Source: Brevibacterium sp. CCUG 69071 (GTDB taxonomy: Bacteria > Actinomycetota > Actinomycetes > Actinomycetales > Brevibacteriaceae). Taken from it: a stretch of 64,000 nt of DNA. The notes beneath the pieces were generated by a model that made no database searches, was not told where the DNA came from, and saw only the letters and a list, made by a program, of their open reading frames with translations. Positions 44,390 to 51,620 of the stretch are shown in pieces (the stretch's first letter is position 1; every line of letters begins with the position of its first letter). The translations under genes and the position numbers were made by a program. Location: positions 1-64,000 of the forward strand of contig NZ_PGFV01000002.1 of NCBI RefSeq assembly GCF_021023135.1. Direction: 5' to 3'.

Positions 44390-45552
44390 ATCAGCGGACA
44401 GTCAGAGACCGGGGATCCGGGCCCGTCGGACACCCGGTAACCGGGACAGTCAGAGACCGGGGATCCGAGGCAGTCGGCGACCCTGTCCCCGAGACGATCT
44501 GCATCGACGGAGAACACATGCGTGTCCGTCGCGCATGGCCGGCCGGCCGGGGACGAATCGCCGTCGAAGTCGTGACGGCCGAAGGCGGCATCCGCGCCGG
44601 GTTCCTCGGCACAGGGGGAGTCGAGGTGCTGGAGGCCGGGAGGGATCCGAAGCTGCCCGGCCTCGAACGGCTGCTCGCGGGGGAGCGGCATCGTTCTCGA
44701 CCGCGCCTGATCTCGTCTCAACCGCGTCTGATCTCGCACCGGCCGGGCAAGCGCGCGGTCATCTGTCTGCCCGACGACACCTTCGCAAAGTGCGTCCGGC
44801 GCGGGCGAGCCGACGCCATCATCGCCGGTCAGACACGTGCCGCGGCGTTCTCGACCGGTTTCATCCTGCCGGACGTGATCAGCGCCGACGAATCGACAGT
44901 GGTGCTCAGCCGCGTGCCGGGAGTTGAACTCCACGACCCGTCCGGACTCGGAGAGAACTGGGAGCGAGCCTGGGCGCAGGCACTCGATGCGTGGACGCTC
45001 GCCGGTTCCGGATCGGAGGCCGCCTCGGCGCCCGTCCACTCACCCGACGCTGAAGTGCGCGTGCTCGAGGACTGGCGCGACCGCGCTGCCGGGCTCCTCA
45101 CCAGGGTCGACGCCTCGGGATCGACTCTGCTGGATGCCGTCGATGCCCTGATTCCCGAGATCCGAGGCGAACTCCTGGACTCGGGAGCCACCACGGTGAC
45201 AGCACGGAACTGGGGACCGATCCATCGGGACCTGCACGATAAGCAGATCATGTGGGATCCGGTGGCCGGGCCCGGGCTGCTCGACGTCGACACGGCCTGC
45301 CGCGGTGAGCGCGAACTCGATCTGGGCAATCTCAGCGCCCACGCTCATTGGCGCACCCACCAGGGGATCTGGTCGAAATCCCACGCCGAGGCGGTGCTCC
45401 GGGAGATCTCCCGAGCTACCTCGACGGCGGGCCTGGAACCGGCACGGGTCCGGGCGTACGAACGCGCGACGTTGGTGCGGTTGGCCTGCGTCTATGCCTT
45501 CCGTCCCCGGTGGGTCGGGAGCGTAGGACGATTGCTTGAGCTGGCTCGATGA
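44386..45552 (+). CDS. APH-fold phosphotransferase-like protein (second of two)
   Basis: A 388-residue protein overlapping the previous one by ATGA. Catalytic loop 'HRDLHDKQ' (residues 280-287) and 'LLDVDTACRGERELDLGNL' mark the APH-type kinase lobe; again Gln replaces the usual Asn, as in the neighbour. A candidate Lys lies in 'DDTFAKCVRRG'. The first 45 residues contain an in-frame 16-residue duplication (TVRDRGS...). This is the last gene of the run; an aldo/keto reductase is convergent about 50 bases further on. Confidence 0.72.
   Translation: MNQRTVRDRGSGPVGHPVTGTVRDRGSEAVGDPVPETICIDGEHMRVRRAWPAGRGRIAVEVVTAEGGIRAGFLGTGGVEVLEAGRDPKLPGLERLLAGERHRSRPRLISSQPRLISHRPGKRAVICLPDDTFAKCVRRGRADAIIAGQTRAAAFSTGFILPDVISADESTVVLSRVPGVELHDPSGLGENWERAWAQALDAWTLAGSGSEAASAPVHSPDAEVRVLEDWRDRAAGLLTRVDASGSTLLDAVDALIPEIRGELLDSGATTVTARNWGPIHRDLHDKQIMWDPVAGPGLLDVDTACRGERELDLGNLSAHAHWRTHQGIWSKSHAEAVLREISRATSTAGLEPARVRAYERATLVRLACVYAFRPRWVGSVGRLLELAR
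44396..44467 (+). repeat. In-frame duplication, 24-bp identical cores 48 bp apart
   Basis: The 24 bases starting GGACAGTCAGAGACC at 44396-44419 recur exactly at 44444-44467. The 48-bp offset is 16 codons, so the reading frame is kept and the protein gains a repeated 'TVRDRGS' segment near its N-terminus. Confidence 0.85.
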
Positions 45553-45603
45553 GTCCCGTGCTCAGGCGTCATCGGCGCCTGCGGGCTCCCGGTGCTCCCT
45601 CGG

Positions 45604-46644
45604 TCATTCACCCGTGCTGCGGCGGGCATCTCCCCAGATGTCGACTCCGCCGTTGACGGCGAACTCGTCGATGGCCGACAGCTCCGAATCGCTCAGCGGA
45701 GCCGAGTTCAGTGCCGCAGCATTGTGCTCGAGCTGATCGACGCGGCTGGCCCCGATGACCAGTGAGGACACGCGCTCATCGCGCAGCGCCCAGCTCAGCG
45801 CCATCTGCGCCAGCGACTGGCCGCGTGCGGAGGCGATGTCGTTCAGCCCGCGGATGCGTGCGAGGTTGTCTTCGGAGAGGAAGCCGTCCTTGAACGATGG
45901 GGTGCTCTTCCCGGCTCGGGAGTCCTCCGGGACTCCGCCGAGGTATTTGTCGGTGAGCAGGCCCTGGGCGAGTGGGGAGAAGGCGATGACGCCGAGGCCT
46001 TCGTCCTGTGTGGTCTCGAGCAGGCTGTCGTCCTCGATCCACCGGTTGAGCATGGAATAGGAAGGCTGGTGGATGAGCAGCGGGGTGCCGAGGTCCTTGG
46101 CGATCGCCGCGGCGCGAGCGGTGTCGGCGGCCGAATAGGACGAGATCCCCGCATAGAGTGCACGGCCCGAGCGCACCGCCGTGTCCAAGGCGCCGATGGT
46201 CTCCTCGAGCGGGGTTGAGGCGTCGGGACGGTGGGAGTAGAAGATGTCGACATAATCGAGTCCGAGCCGCGCCAGTGAAGCGTCGAGGCTGGCCAGGAGG
46301 TATTTGCGGCTGCCACCCGGTCCGCCATAGGGCCCGGGGTGCATCGCCCAGCCGGCCTTCGTGGAGATGATGAGTTCGTCGCGGTAGGGCGCGAGGTCCT
46401 CGCGGATCAGTCGGCCGAAGTTGGTCTCGGCCGAGCCGGGAGGCGGACCGTAGTTGTTGGCGAGGTCGAAGTGTGTGATGCCGAGGTCGAAGGCCCGGCG
46501 AACGATGTCACGCTGATTCTGGAAGGCGACATCGTCACCGAAGTTGTGCCACAGCCCCAGCGACAGGGACGGGAGCACAAGGCCGGATCGGCCGACGGGA
46601 CGGTAGGGCATCGAATCGTAGCGGTCGGCGGCGGCTTGGTACAC
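45604..46644 (-). CDS. Aldo/keto reductase, YghZ/GpR type
   Basis: A 346-residue NADPH-dependent reductase. The catalytic tetrad is visible: Asp and Tyr in 'HFDLANNYGPPPG', Lys in 'ISTKAGWAM', His in 'IFYSHRPD'. 'WAMHPGPYG-GPGGSRKYL' and 'SYSMLNRWIEDDSLL' are typical of the branch that includes E. coli YghZ (L-glyceraldehyde-3-phosphate reductase) and Kv-beta-like proteins. GTG start with GGGAGAG upstream. It detoxifies or reduces aldehydes; the physiological substrate here is not certain. Confidence 0.9.
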   Translation of the reverse strand: MYQAAADRYDSMPYRPVGRSGLVLPSLSLGLWHNFGDDVAFQNQRDIVRRAFDLGITHFDLANNYGPPPGSAETNFGRLIREDLAPYRDELIISTKAGWAMHPGPYGGPGGSRKYLLASLDASLARLGLDYVDIFYSHRPDASTPLEETIGALDTAVRSGRALYAGISSYSAADTARAAAIAKDLGTPLLIHQPSYSMLNRWIEDDSLLETTQDEGLGVIAFSPLAQGLLTDKYLGGVPEDSRAGKSTPSFKDGFLSEDNLARIRGLNDIASARGQSLAQMALSWALRDERVSSLVIGASRVDQLEHNAAALNSAPLSDSELSAIDEFAVNGGVDIWGDARRSTGE

Positions 46645-46759
46645 GGTCTCTCCCAGTGAAGCGGGTGGTGGACAGGTTCGGATTCAGCTTAAAGGACGAG
46701 TGGGGTGCATACGGATCAACGGTGCCGCGGACCCGGCCGCCGACACGTCCACTGTCAGT

Positions 46760-47305
46760 TCATCGCGCCTCTGTCCGGGTCTTCGCCCGGTGCCTGCGCA
46801 CGGCATCGCGATTGGCACACCGCACCGAGCAGTAGCGCTGTCGACCGTTGCGGGTGACATCGACGACGACGTTCGCGCAGGGGTCGGCGGGGGACTCGCC
46901 GGCGGCGCAGCGACGCAGACGCTGCATGCCGCGGGTACTCAGGTGCAGTGCGGTGCCGACGCAGATGACGGCCCGCAGGACGTGGGCGATGGATTGGTCC
47001 TCATCCCGGTAGTGCAGGTGCCAGCCCTCGTCATCGTGGTCGACGAGTCGCGGATAGGCTGCGGCATCGGCCATGATCGCGTTGAGCAGTTCGGCTCGAC
47101 GTGCGGGATCCTTCGCGTCGACGACGTCCAGCCATTCGTCGATGACGGCGCGAGCGTCGGCCACCTCGGTGGGGGTGCGGGTGAACCCCATCGTCATCCC
47201 GAACTCACGGGTCCGTGCCTCGATCTCCTCACGGTCGGGTGGCCAGTCATTGGCCAGGGAGGCCGCGAGGAGTATCGCATATTCTCCGTAAGGGTTGAGT
47301 TGCAT
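46760..47305 (-). CDS. CGNR zinc finger / ABATE-domain regulator
   Basis: A 181-residue protein with an N-terminal stress-related ABATE-like domain ('AILLAASLANDWPP' opening, then helical) and a C-terminal CGNR-type zinc finger: 'LRRCAAGESPADPCANVVVD' and 'QRYCSVRCANRDAVRRHR', giving four Cys. Such proteins are thought to be transcription factors in actinobacteria. It diverges from the small Cys-containing protein at 47331, only 25 bases apart, suggesting a shared promoter region. Confidence 0.87.
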   Translation of the reverse strand: MQLNPYGEYAILLAASLANDWPPDREEIEARTREFGMTMGFTRTPTEVADARAVIDEWLDVVDAKDPARRAELLNAIMADAAAYPRLVDHDDEGWHLHYRDEDQSIAHVLRAVICVGTALHLSTRGMQRLRRCAAGESPADPCANVVVDVTRNGRQRYCSVRCANRDAVRRHRAKTRTEAR

Positions 47306-47330
47306 AAGACCATTACATCAGGGTTGAGTC

Positions 47331-47630
47331 ATGGACACCAGACCGGATTCCCGGGCAGCCGAGCCCGCCACCGAGCCCGCCACCGAGTCCACTGTCGATA
47401 TCGGTGACGACCGAACCCGTCGTCCGGACCGCCACGGGCATCCGATGCCCCGCGGCGAAGATTCGACGCCGCCCTGTGAACACGGATGGTCCGTGGAATC
47501 GCGGCACCCCACCTCGATCGGTCTCGTGCTCTACGTCCGCTGTCTGCGCTGTGGGGTCCGCCGCGTCGACGTGCAGGAGCACGTGCAGGTGGTCCCGCAG
47601 GCGTTGAGTGCAGAGATCGACTCTCGGTAG
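47331..47630 (+). CDS. Small zinc-ribbon-like hypothetical protein
   Basis: A 99-residue protein with a low-complexity N-terminus (AEPATEPATEST) and a compact C-terminal part, 'PPCEHGWSVESRHPTS' then 'VLYVRCLRCGVRRVDVQ'. One Cys and His in the first element and CxxC in the second could form a zinc ribbon. It diverges from the CGNR gene and is followed about 105 bases later by the gluconate-type symporter. Family not recognised with certainty. Confidence 0.65.
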   Translation: MDTRPDSRAAEPATEPATESTVDIGDDRTRRPDRHGHPMPRGEDSTPPCEHGWSVESRHPTSIGLVLYVRCLRCGVRRVDVQEHVQVVPQALSAEIDSR

Positions 47631-47736
47631 GGCTGCGAGCTTCTGCTGGAGTGGTCGGCGTCGCTGGACTCCGCCCGGCCGGTCCGGTCTCACCCTGGGT
47701 GCGACTGCCGGTGCCCAGAGGCGTATCGTTGCCCCG

Positions 47737-49122
47737 GTGATTGGCTCAACCGCATACCTCGTCGTCCTCCTCTTCGCCTCGATCGCGCTGCTCATCCTCC
47801 TCATCAACTGGAAGACGAAGCTGCATCCCTTCCTGGCCCTGCTCATCACCTCAGCGGTGACCGCATTCGCCGCCGGCGAGGAGCTGGGCAAGATCCCCGA
47901 GACGCTCATCGCCGGTGCCGGGGACACCCTCGGCGAAACAGGTGTGGTGGTCGCCCTGGGCGCGATGCTCGGCCGCCTGCTGGCCGACAGCGGAGCCATC
48001 CAGAGGATCGCGAATCTCGTCATCGAACACTCCTCGCCGAAGGCCGCGCCGTGGATCATGACCGGCGTGGCCTTCATCATCGGCATCCCGATGTTCTTCG
48101 AGGTCGGCCTCGTCGTGCTCATTCCCGTCATCTACGCGGTGGCTTCGCAGCTGGAGCAGAAGACCGGACAGAAGAAGCTCTGGTATCTGCGCATCCTCGT
48201 CCCCGCGATCGCCGCACTCGCCTGCCTGCACGGTATGGTCCCGCCGCACCCCGGACCGCTCATCGCCGTCTCCGGACTCGGCGCCAATGTGGGAATGACG
48301 ATCGGGCTGGGCCTCGTCTGCGCGATCCCGACCGTGATCCTCGCCGGGCCGGTCTACGCCCGCTGGATCGCCCCGCGGGTGGCCCTCGAGCCGAGCGCGG
48401 ATCTCATCGACCAGTACACGGGCCAGCGCGCCGAGGCGACCGACCGTCCCCTGCGCACGATTCCCATCTGGCTCGCCTTCGTCACGGTCCTCGTCCCGGT
48501 CGTGCTCATGCTCGTGCACACCGTCGTTCAGCTGATCGCGCCTGACTCCTCCTTCGAACCCATCGCCGAGGTGCTCGGCAATCCCGTCATCGCGATGCTC
48601 GCCGGCGTGATCTTCGCCGCCATCGCCCTGGGCTGGACCTCGGGGATGGGTGGGGAGCGCATCCGCAGCTCCTTCGGCGACAGCCTCAAGTCCATCGCCG
48701 GCGTCATCCTCATCATCGGCGGCGGAGGTGCCTTCAACGAGGTGCTCAAGGACTCGGGGATCGGAGACGCCGTGGTCGGAACCACCTCCCACCTGGACAT
48801 GAACCTCGTCCTCCTCGGCTGGTTCATCGGCATCCTGCTCTCCTTCGCCACGGGCTCGGCGACGGTGGGAATCACCTCGGCGACCGGCATCGTCGCCCCG
48901 CTCATCGGCGACCATTCCTCCGCCTACATCTCCCTCGTCGTCATCGCGATCGGCTCGGGCTCGATCGGCCTCAACTGGGTCAATCACGCCGGTTTCTGGT
49001 TCGTCAAGGAGAGCTTCGGCATGACGCTCGGGCAAGCGACGAAGACCCACATGATGGTCCAGACTCTCGTGAGCGTCTTCGGCCTGATCTTCGCCTTCCT
49101 GCTCTCGCTGCTCTTCGTCTGA
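47737..49122 (+). CDS. GntP-family gluconate:H+ symporter
   Basis: A 461-residue membrane symporter with about 12-14 hydrophobic segments. 'LGETGVVVALGAMLGRLLADSG', 'GIPMFFEVGLVVLIPV', 'HGMVPPHPGPLIAVS' and 'SATVGITSATGIVAPL' are the GntP/GntT family landmarks. The GTG at 47737 is the only start that leaves the usual short N-terminus before TM1. It imports gluconate or a related sugar acid. No gluconate kinase is adjacent. Confidence 0.9.
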   Translation: MIGSTAYLVVLLFASIALLILLINWKTKLHPFLALLITSAVTAFAAGEELGKIPETLIAGAGDTLGETGVVVALGAMLGRLLADSGAIQRIANLVIEHSSPKAAPWIMTGVAFIIGIPMFFEVGLVVLIPVIYAVASQLEQKTGQKKLWYLRILVPAIAALACLHGMVPPHPGPLIAVSGLGANVGMTIGLGLVCAIPTVILAGPVYARWIAPRVALEPSADLIDQYTGQRAEATDRPLRTIPIWLAFVTVLVPVVLMLVHTVVQLIAPDSSFEPIAEVLGNPVIAMLAGVIFAAIALGWTSGMGGERIRSSFGDSLKSIAGVILIIGGGGAFNEVLKDSGIGDAVVGTTSHLDMNLVLLGWFIGILLSFATGSATVGITSATGIVAPLIGDHSSAYISLVVIAIGSGSIGLNWVNHAGFWFVKESFGMTLGQATKTHMMVQTLVSVFGLIFAFLLSLLFV

Positions 49123-49136
49123 GGCGAGGGTTGGTA

Positions 49137-49315
49137 GACTCGGCTGCATGTCGAGTCCCGAGTCAGACAAGTCGGGGGCTGCCGGTCACGCCGCCAGCCC
49201 CGTCGACCACTAGTCGCGACGCCTGCGTTCTGCGCAGGATCAGTACGGACCGACACGGGTGTTGGCCGTGGTGACAAGAAGCACCAGTTCTTGATCTCTC
49301 ACCTCGGAGTACTCG
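49137..49315 (+). promoter_or_regulatory. Translational attenuator region of the chloramphenicol exporter gene
   Basis: The leader holds mutually exclusive pairings. TCGAGT (49151-49156) and CCGAG (49158-49162), which are codons 2-5 of a leader peptide, can pair with ACTCGA (49311-49316) and CTCGG (49303-49307), burying the GGAG ribosome site (49306-49309) and the cmx start. CCGAGTC (49158-49164) can instead pair with GACTCGG (49137-49143). Further hairpins are 49222-49238 and 49275-49293, the latter extended by GGTGA/TCACC. A ribosome stalled on the leader would free the cmx ribosome site. Structure was judged by eye. Confidence 0.6.
49148..49213 (+). CDS. Leader peptide of the chloramphenicol exporter gene
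   Basis: A 21-codon frame beginning MSSPESDK. Known chloramphenicol-responsive leaders stall after MVKTD (next codon Lys, cat-86) and MSTSKNAD (next codon Lys, cmlA). Here the seventh codon is Asp and the eighth Lys, with Ser in the penultimate position, a residue that favours chloramphenicol stalling. The stall would cover codons 2-5, which pair with the exporter's ribosome site. It has no strong ribosome site of its own, so expression is not proven. Confidence 0.55.
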   Translation: MSSPESDKSGAAGHAASPVDH

Positions 49316-50482
49316 ATGCCTTTTGCCCTCTACATTCTTGCCCTGGCAGTCTTCGTCATGGGCACCTCGGAATTCATGCTCGCGGGTCTGCTTCCTGCGA
49401 TCGCAGTCGAACTCGACGTCTCAGTCGGCACGGCAGGCCTACTGAGCTCGGCCTATGCCGTCGGAATGGTTATCGGCGCGCCGACGATGGCGGCATTCGC
49501 GCGCCGATGGCCACCCCGGCTGACTTTGATAGCCTGCCTGCTCGTCTTTGGCGGAAGCCATGTCGTCGGTGCCCTGACGTCGGTGTTCCCTCTGCTGGTC
49601 GTCACTCGTGTGCTGAGTGCCTTCGCGAATGCGGGGTTCCTCGCAGTTGCTCTGAACACGGCGACCGCTCTGGTGCCAGATAATCTCAAGGGACGTGCGC
49701 TGTCTATCCTGCTTTCCGGTACAACGCTCGCCACAATCGCAGGCGTCCCCGCAGGCTCATTGCTCGGAACCGCTTTGGGGTGGCGGTCGACGTTCTGGTC
49801 GATCGCCGTCCTCTGCGTCGTTGCGGCGATCGGAATCATCCGTGGCGTCGCCGACGGTATCGGCCGGTCCGCCGAAGGCGCCGCCCCATCGAGGCTGCTC
49901 GGCGAACTCGGCCAGTTGGTGACACCGCGACTTGCCGTAGCTATGACGCTTGGGGCTCTGGCCAACGGCGGCACTTTCGCGGCCTTCACGTTCCTAGCGC
50001 CGGTTGTCACTGGTTCTGCCGGTCTCGCTGAGGTCTGGGTCTCTGTCGTACTGATGGTGTTTGGTGTCGGGTCGTTCCTCGGAGTCACCGCTGCCGGACG
50101 CCTTTCCGACCGATGGCCCGGCCGAGTGCTCATCGTCGGCGGTCCGCTTCTTTTGGCGGGCTGGATTGTCTTGGCGCTGTCTGCATCGCACCCAGGCGCG
50201 CTGATCGTACTTGTGTTCTTTCAGGGAGTCATTTCATTCGCCCTCGGGAGCACCGTGATTACGCGAGTCATGTATGCCGCTTCGGCCGCTCCGACGATGG
50301 GTGGTTCCTATGCGACGGCATCGCTCAATGTCGGAGCCGCAGCCGGGCCTGTCCTTGGTGCGATCGGTCTGTCTGCTGGGTTGGGGCTTCTCGCGCCCGT
50401 CTGGGTCGCCTCGGTGCTGACTGCGATCGCTCTTGTCGTCATGCTCCTGTTCAGGCGCGTCATTGTGCTGAGGGATACGTAG
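49316..50482 (+). CDS. cmx: Chloramphenicol efflux MFS transporter, Cmx type
   Basis: A 388-residue, 12-segment drug:H+ antiporter. It agrees closely, from 'MPFALYILALAVFVMGTSE' through 'GRALSILLSGTTLATIAG' and 'APTMGGSYATASLNVGAAAG', with the Cmx exporters of corynebacterial mobile elements as I recall them. It should pump chloramphenicol. Codons such as TTT, ATA and GAT are more frequent than in neighbours, and the gene separates the gluconate symporter from the peptidoglycan-recycling operon without functional link, which suggests acquisition. Translation is probably controlled by the leader at 49148. Confidence 0.88.
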   Translation: MPFALYILALAVFVMGTSEFMLAGLLPAIAVELDVSVGTAGLLSSAYAVGMVIGAPTMAAFARRWPPRLTLIACLLVFGGSHVVGALTSVFPLLVVTRVLSAFANAGFLAVALNTATALVPDNLKGRALSILLSGTTLATIAGVPAGSLLGTALGWRSTFWSIAVLCVVAAIGIIRGVADGIGRSAEGAAPSRLLGELGQLVTPRLAVAMTLGALANGGTFAAFTFLAPVVTGSAGLAEVWVSVVLMVFGVGSFLGVTAAGRLSDRWPGRVLIVGGPLLLAGWIVLALSASHPGALIVLVFFQGVISFALGSTVITRVMYAASAAPTMGGSYATASLNVGAAAGPVLGAIGLSAGLGLLAPVWVASVLTAIALVVMLLFRRVIVLRDT

Positions 50483-50622
50483 AAGATGCGGACCCGACAC
50501 CTTGCTTGTGCAGGATCGGCCTGAGGTCCAGTGCTGGCGCTCGCTGCCGGGCCGTCGATCAACGCGGCGGTCGTTTTGCGCGGCTTAGCCGATCACCGTC
50601 TCGGTGGGTCAACGCCGAGCCC

Positions 50623-50652
50623 GAAAAAGTCGTCGCCAGTGACGACTTTTTC
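50623..50652 (+). terminator. Perfect hairpin with A/T flanks after cmx
   Basis: GAAAAAGTCGTC at 50623-50634 pairs perfectly with GACGACTTTTTC at 50641-50652 around GCCAGT. The A and T runs make it a bidirectional intrinsic terminator. It lies 140 bases beyond the cmx stop. Confidence 0.88.
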
Positions 50653-50717
50653 TGATTCCGCAATGACTGAGCATGCGGAGCGAAAATGCAGTCGCTGCGA
50701 CGGGCCGGCCGTCTCGG

Positions 50718-50775
50718 TCCATAGTTCCGTCGTCAACATCGTCTCCCGAGACGTTGTCCTCGACGGAACTGTGGA
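50718..50775. repeat. Long imperfect inverted repeat between cmx and the GntR gene
   Basis: TCCATAGTTCCGTCG at 50718-50732 pairs with CGACGGAACTGTGGA at 50761-50775 (one G-T wobble), and CGTCTC/GAGACG at 50740-50753 extends the structure at the centre. The whole region 50483-50870 is otherwise without a convincing gene. Confidence 0.7.
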
Positions 50776-50823
50776 TCGAGGGGCTCTGTGGCACGCGTGA
50801 TACTTGCGTGAAGCACATAAAGT

Positions 50824-50836
50824 AGACCAGTGGTCT
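50824..50836. promoter_or_regulatory. Probable GntR/NagR-type operator
   Basis: AGACCA-G-TGGTCT is a palindrome 35 bases before the GntR gene start. Its half-sites (TGGTCT/AGACCA) are those of NagR/DasR-type operators, although in the classical dre site the halves come in the opposite order. Autoregulation of the recycling operon is the likely role. Confidence 0.6.
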
Positions 50837-50870
50837 TGATTTCGGGTGTGTCCTGTGTCTCAATGGTGTC

Positions 50871-51620
50871 GTGACGAAATTCCACTCCATTCGGGATCAG
50901 CTCCTCGACCGGCTCGAAGGCATGGCCGCCGGTGAGCAGTTCCCGCCCGAACGCCAGCTCGCCGAAACGCTGGGCATCTCGCGGATGACCCTGCGCCGGG
51001 CCATCGACGAACTCGTGGCCAAGGGCGTGGTTAGGCGACGTCACGGTGCCGGAGTCTTCGCTCTCGGTCCGAAGCTCGACCAGCCCCTGGCCGCGAGTTC
51101 CTTCACCGAGGATATGCTCGCCCGCGGCATGCGCCCCGGCTCCCGAGTCCTCAGCTTCGAGACCACGCCCGCCGGCGCGCACATCGCCCGCAGGCTCCAC
51201 CTCGAAGAAGGCGCCGAGGTGGTCACGGTGCTCCGTCTCCGCCTGGCCGACGACGAACCGCTTGCGCTCGAGGAACTCCACGTTCCCGCAGCGCTCGTGC
51301 CCGGTCTCAGTGCCGAAGACCTCGAGAACAAGTCCTTCTACGATCTGCTGCGCGAACGCTTCGGCATCGTGCTCAGCCGCAGCGTGCAGACGATCGAGCC
51401 CTCCCTCGTCGACGCCGACGAAGCCAAGGAGCTCGAGGTCGAGGAAGGCTCCCCGGCCCTGCTGTTCGAGCGCACCTCCCGCAACGCCGAGGGAGTGCCC
51501 GTCGAATTCGTCCGCTCCGTCTACCGCGGGGACCGCTACAAGATCCGCACCGAACTCACCGTCCCCGAACGTGCCGCCGAATCAACCGTCCCCGATCGCA
51601 CCGTCGGAGGCACCCCATGA
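50871..51620 (+). CDS. GntR/HutC-family regulator of the MurNAc recycling operon
   Basis: A 249-residue regulator from a GTG. The N-terminal winged helix ('FPPERQLAETLGISRMTLRR' with 'AIDELVAKGVVRRRHGAGVF') is followed by a UTRA ligand domain ('SFTEDMLARGMRPGSRVLS', 'LALEELHVPAALVPGL', 'FERTSRNAEGVPVEFVRSVY'). UTRA regulators such as NagR and DasR respond to phosphorylated amino sugars, so MurNAc-6-P or GlcNAc-6-P is a reasonable guess here. The stop overlaps anmK by ATGA, and an operator-like palindrome lies upstream. Confidence 0.9.
   Translation: MTKFHSIRDQLLDRLEGMAAGEQFPPERQLAETLGISRMTLRRAIDELVAKGVVRRRHGAGVFALGPKLDQPLAASSFTEDMLARGMRPGSRVLSFETTPAGAHIARRLHLEEGAEVVTVLRLRLADDEPLALEELHVPAALVPGLSAEDLENKSFYDLLRERFGIVLSRSVQTIEPSLVDADEAKELEVEEGSPALLFERTSRNAEGVPVEFVRSVYRGDRYKIRTELTVPERAAESTVPDRTVGGTP

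Noticed and set aside
49316..50482. Possibility that the MFS gene is a general sugar or AraJ-type exporter
   Set aside because: The N-terminal and central motifs fit the Cmx chloramphenicol exporters much better, and the leader resembles chloramphenicol-stalling leaders.
50609..50890. A 93-codon minus-strand frame in the gap between cmx and the GntR gene
   Set aside because: It runs through the large palindrome and the GntR promoter, has no ribosome site and gives no recognisable protein.
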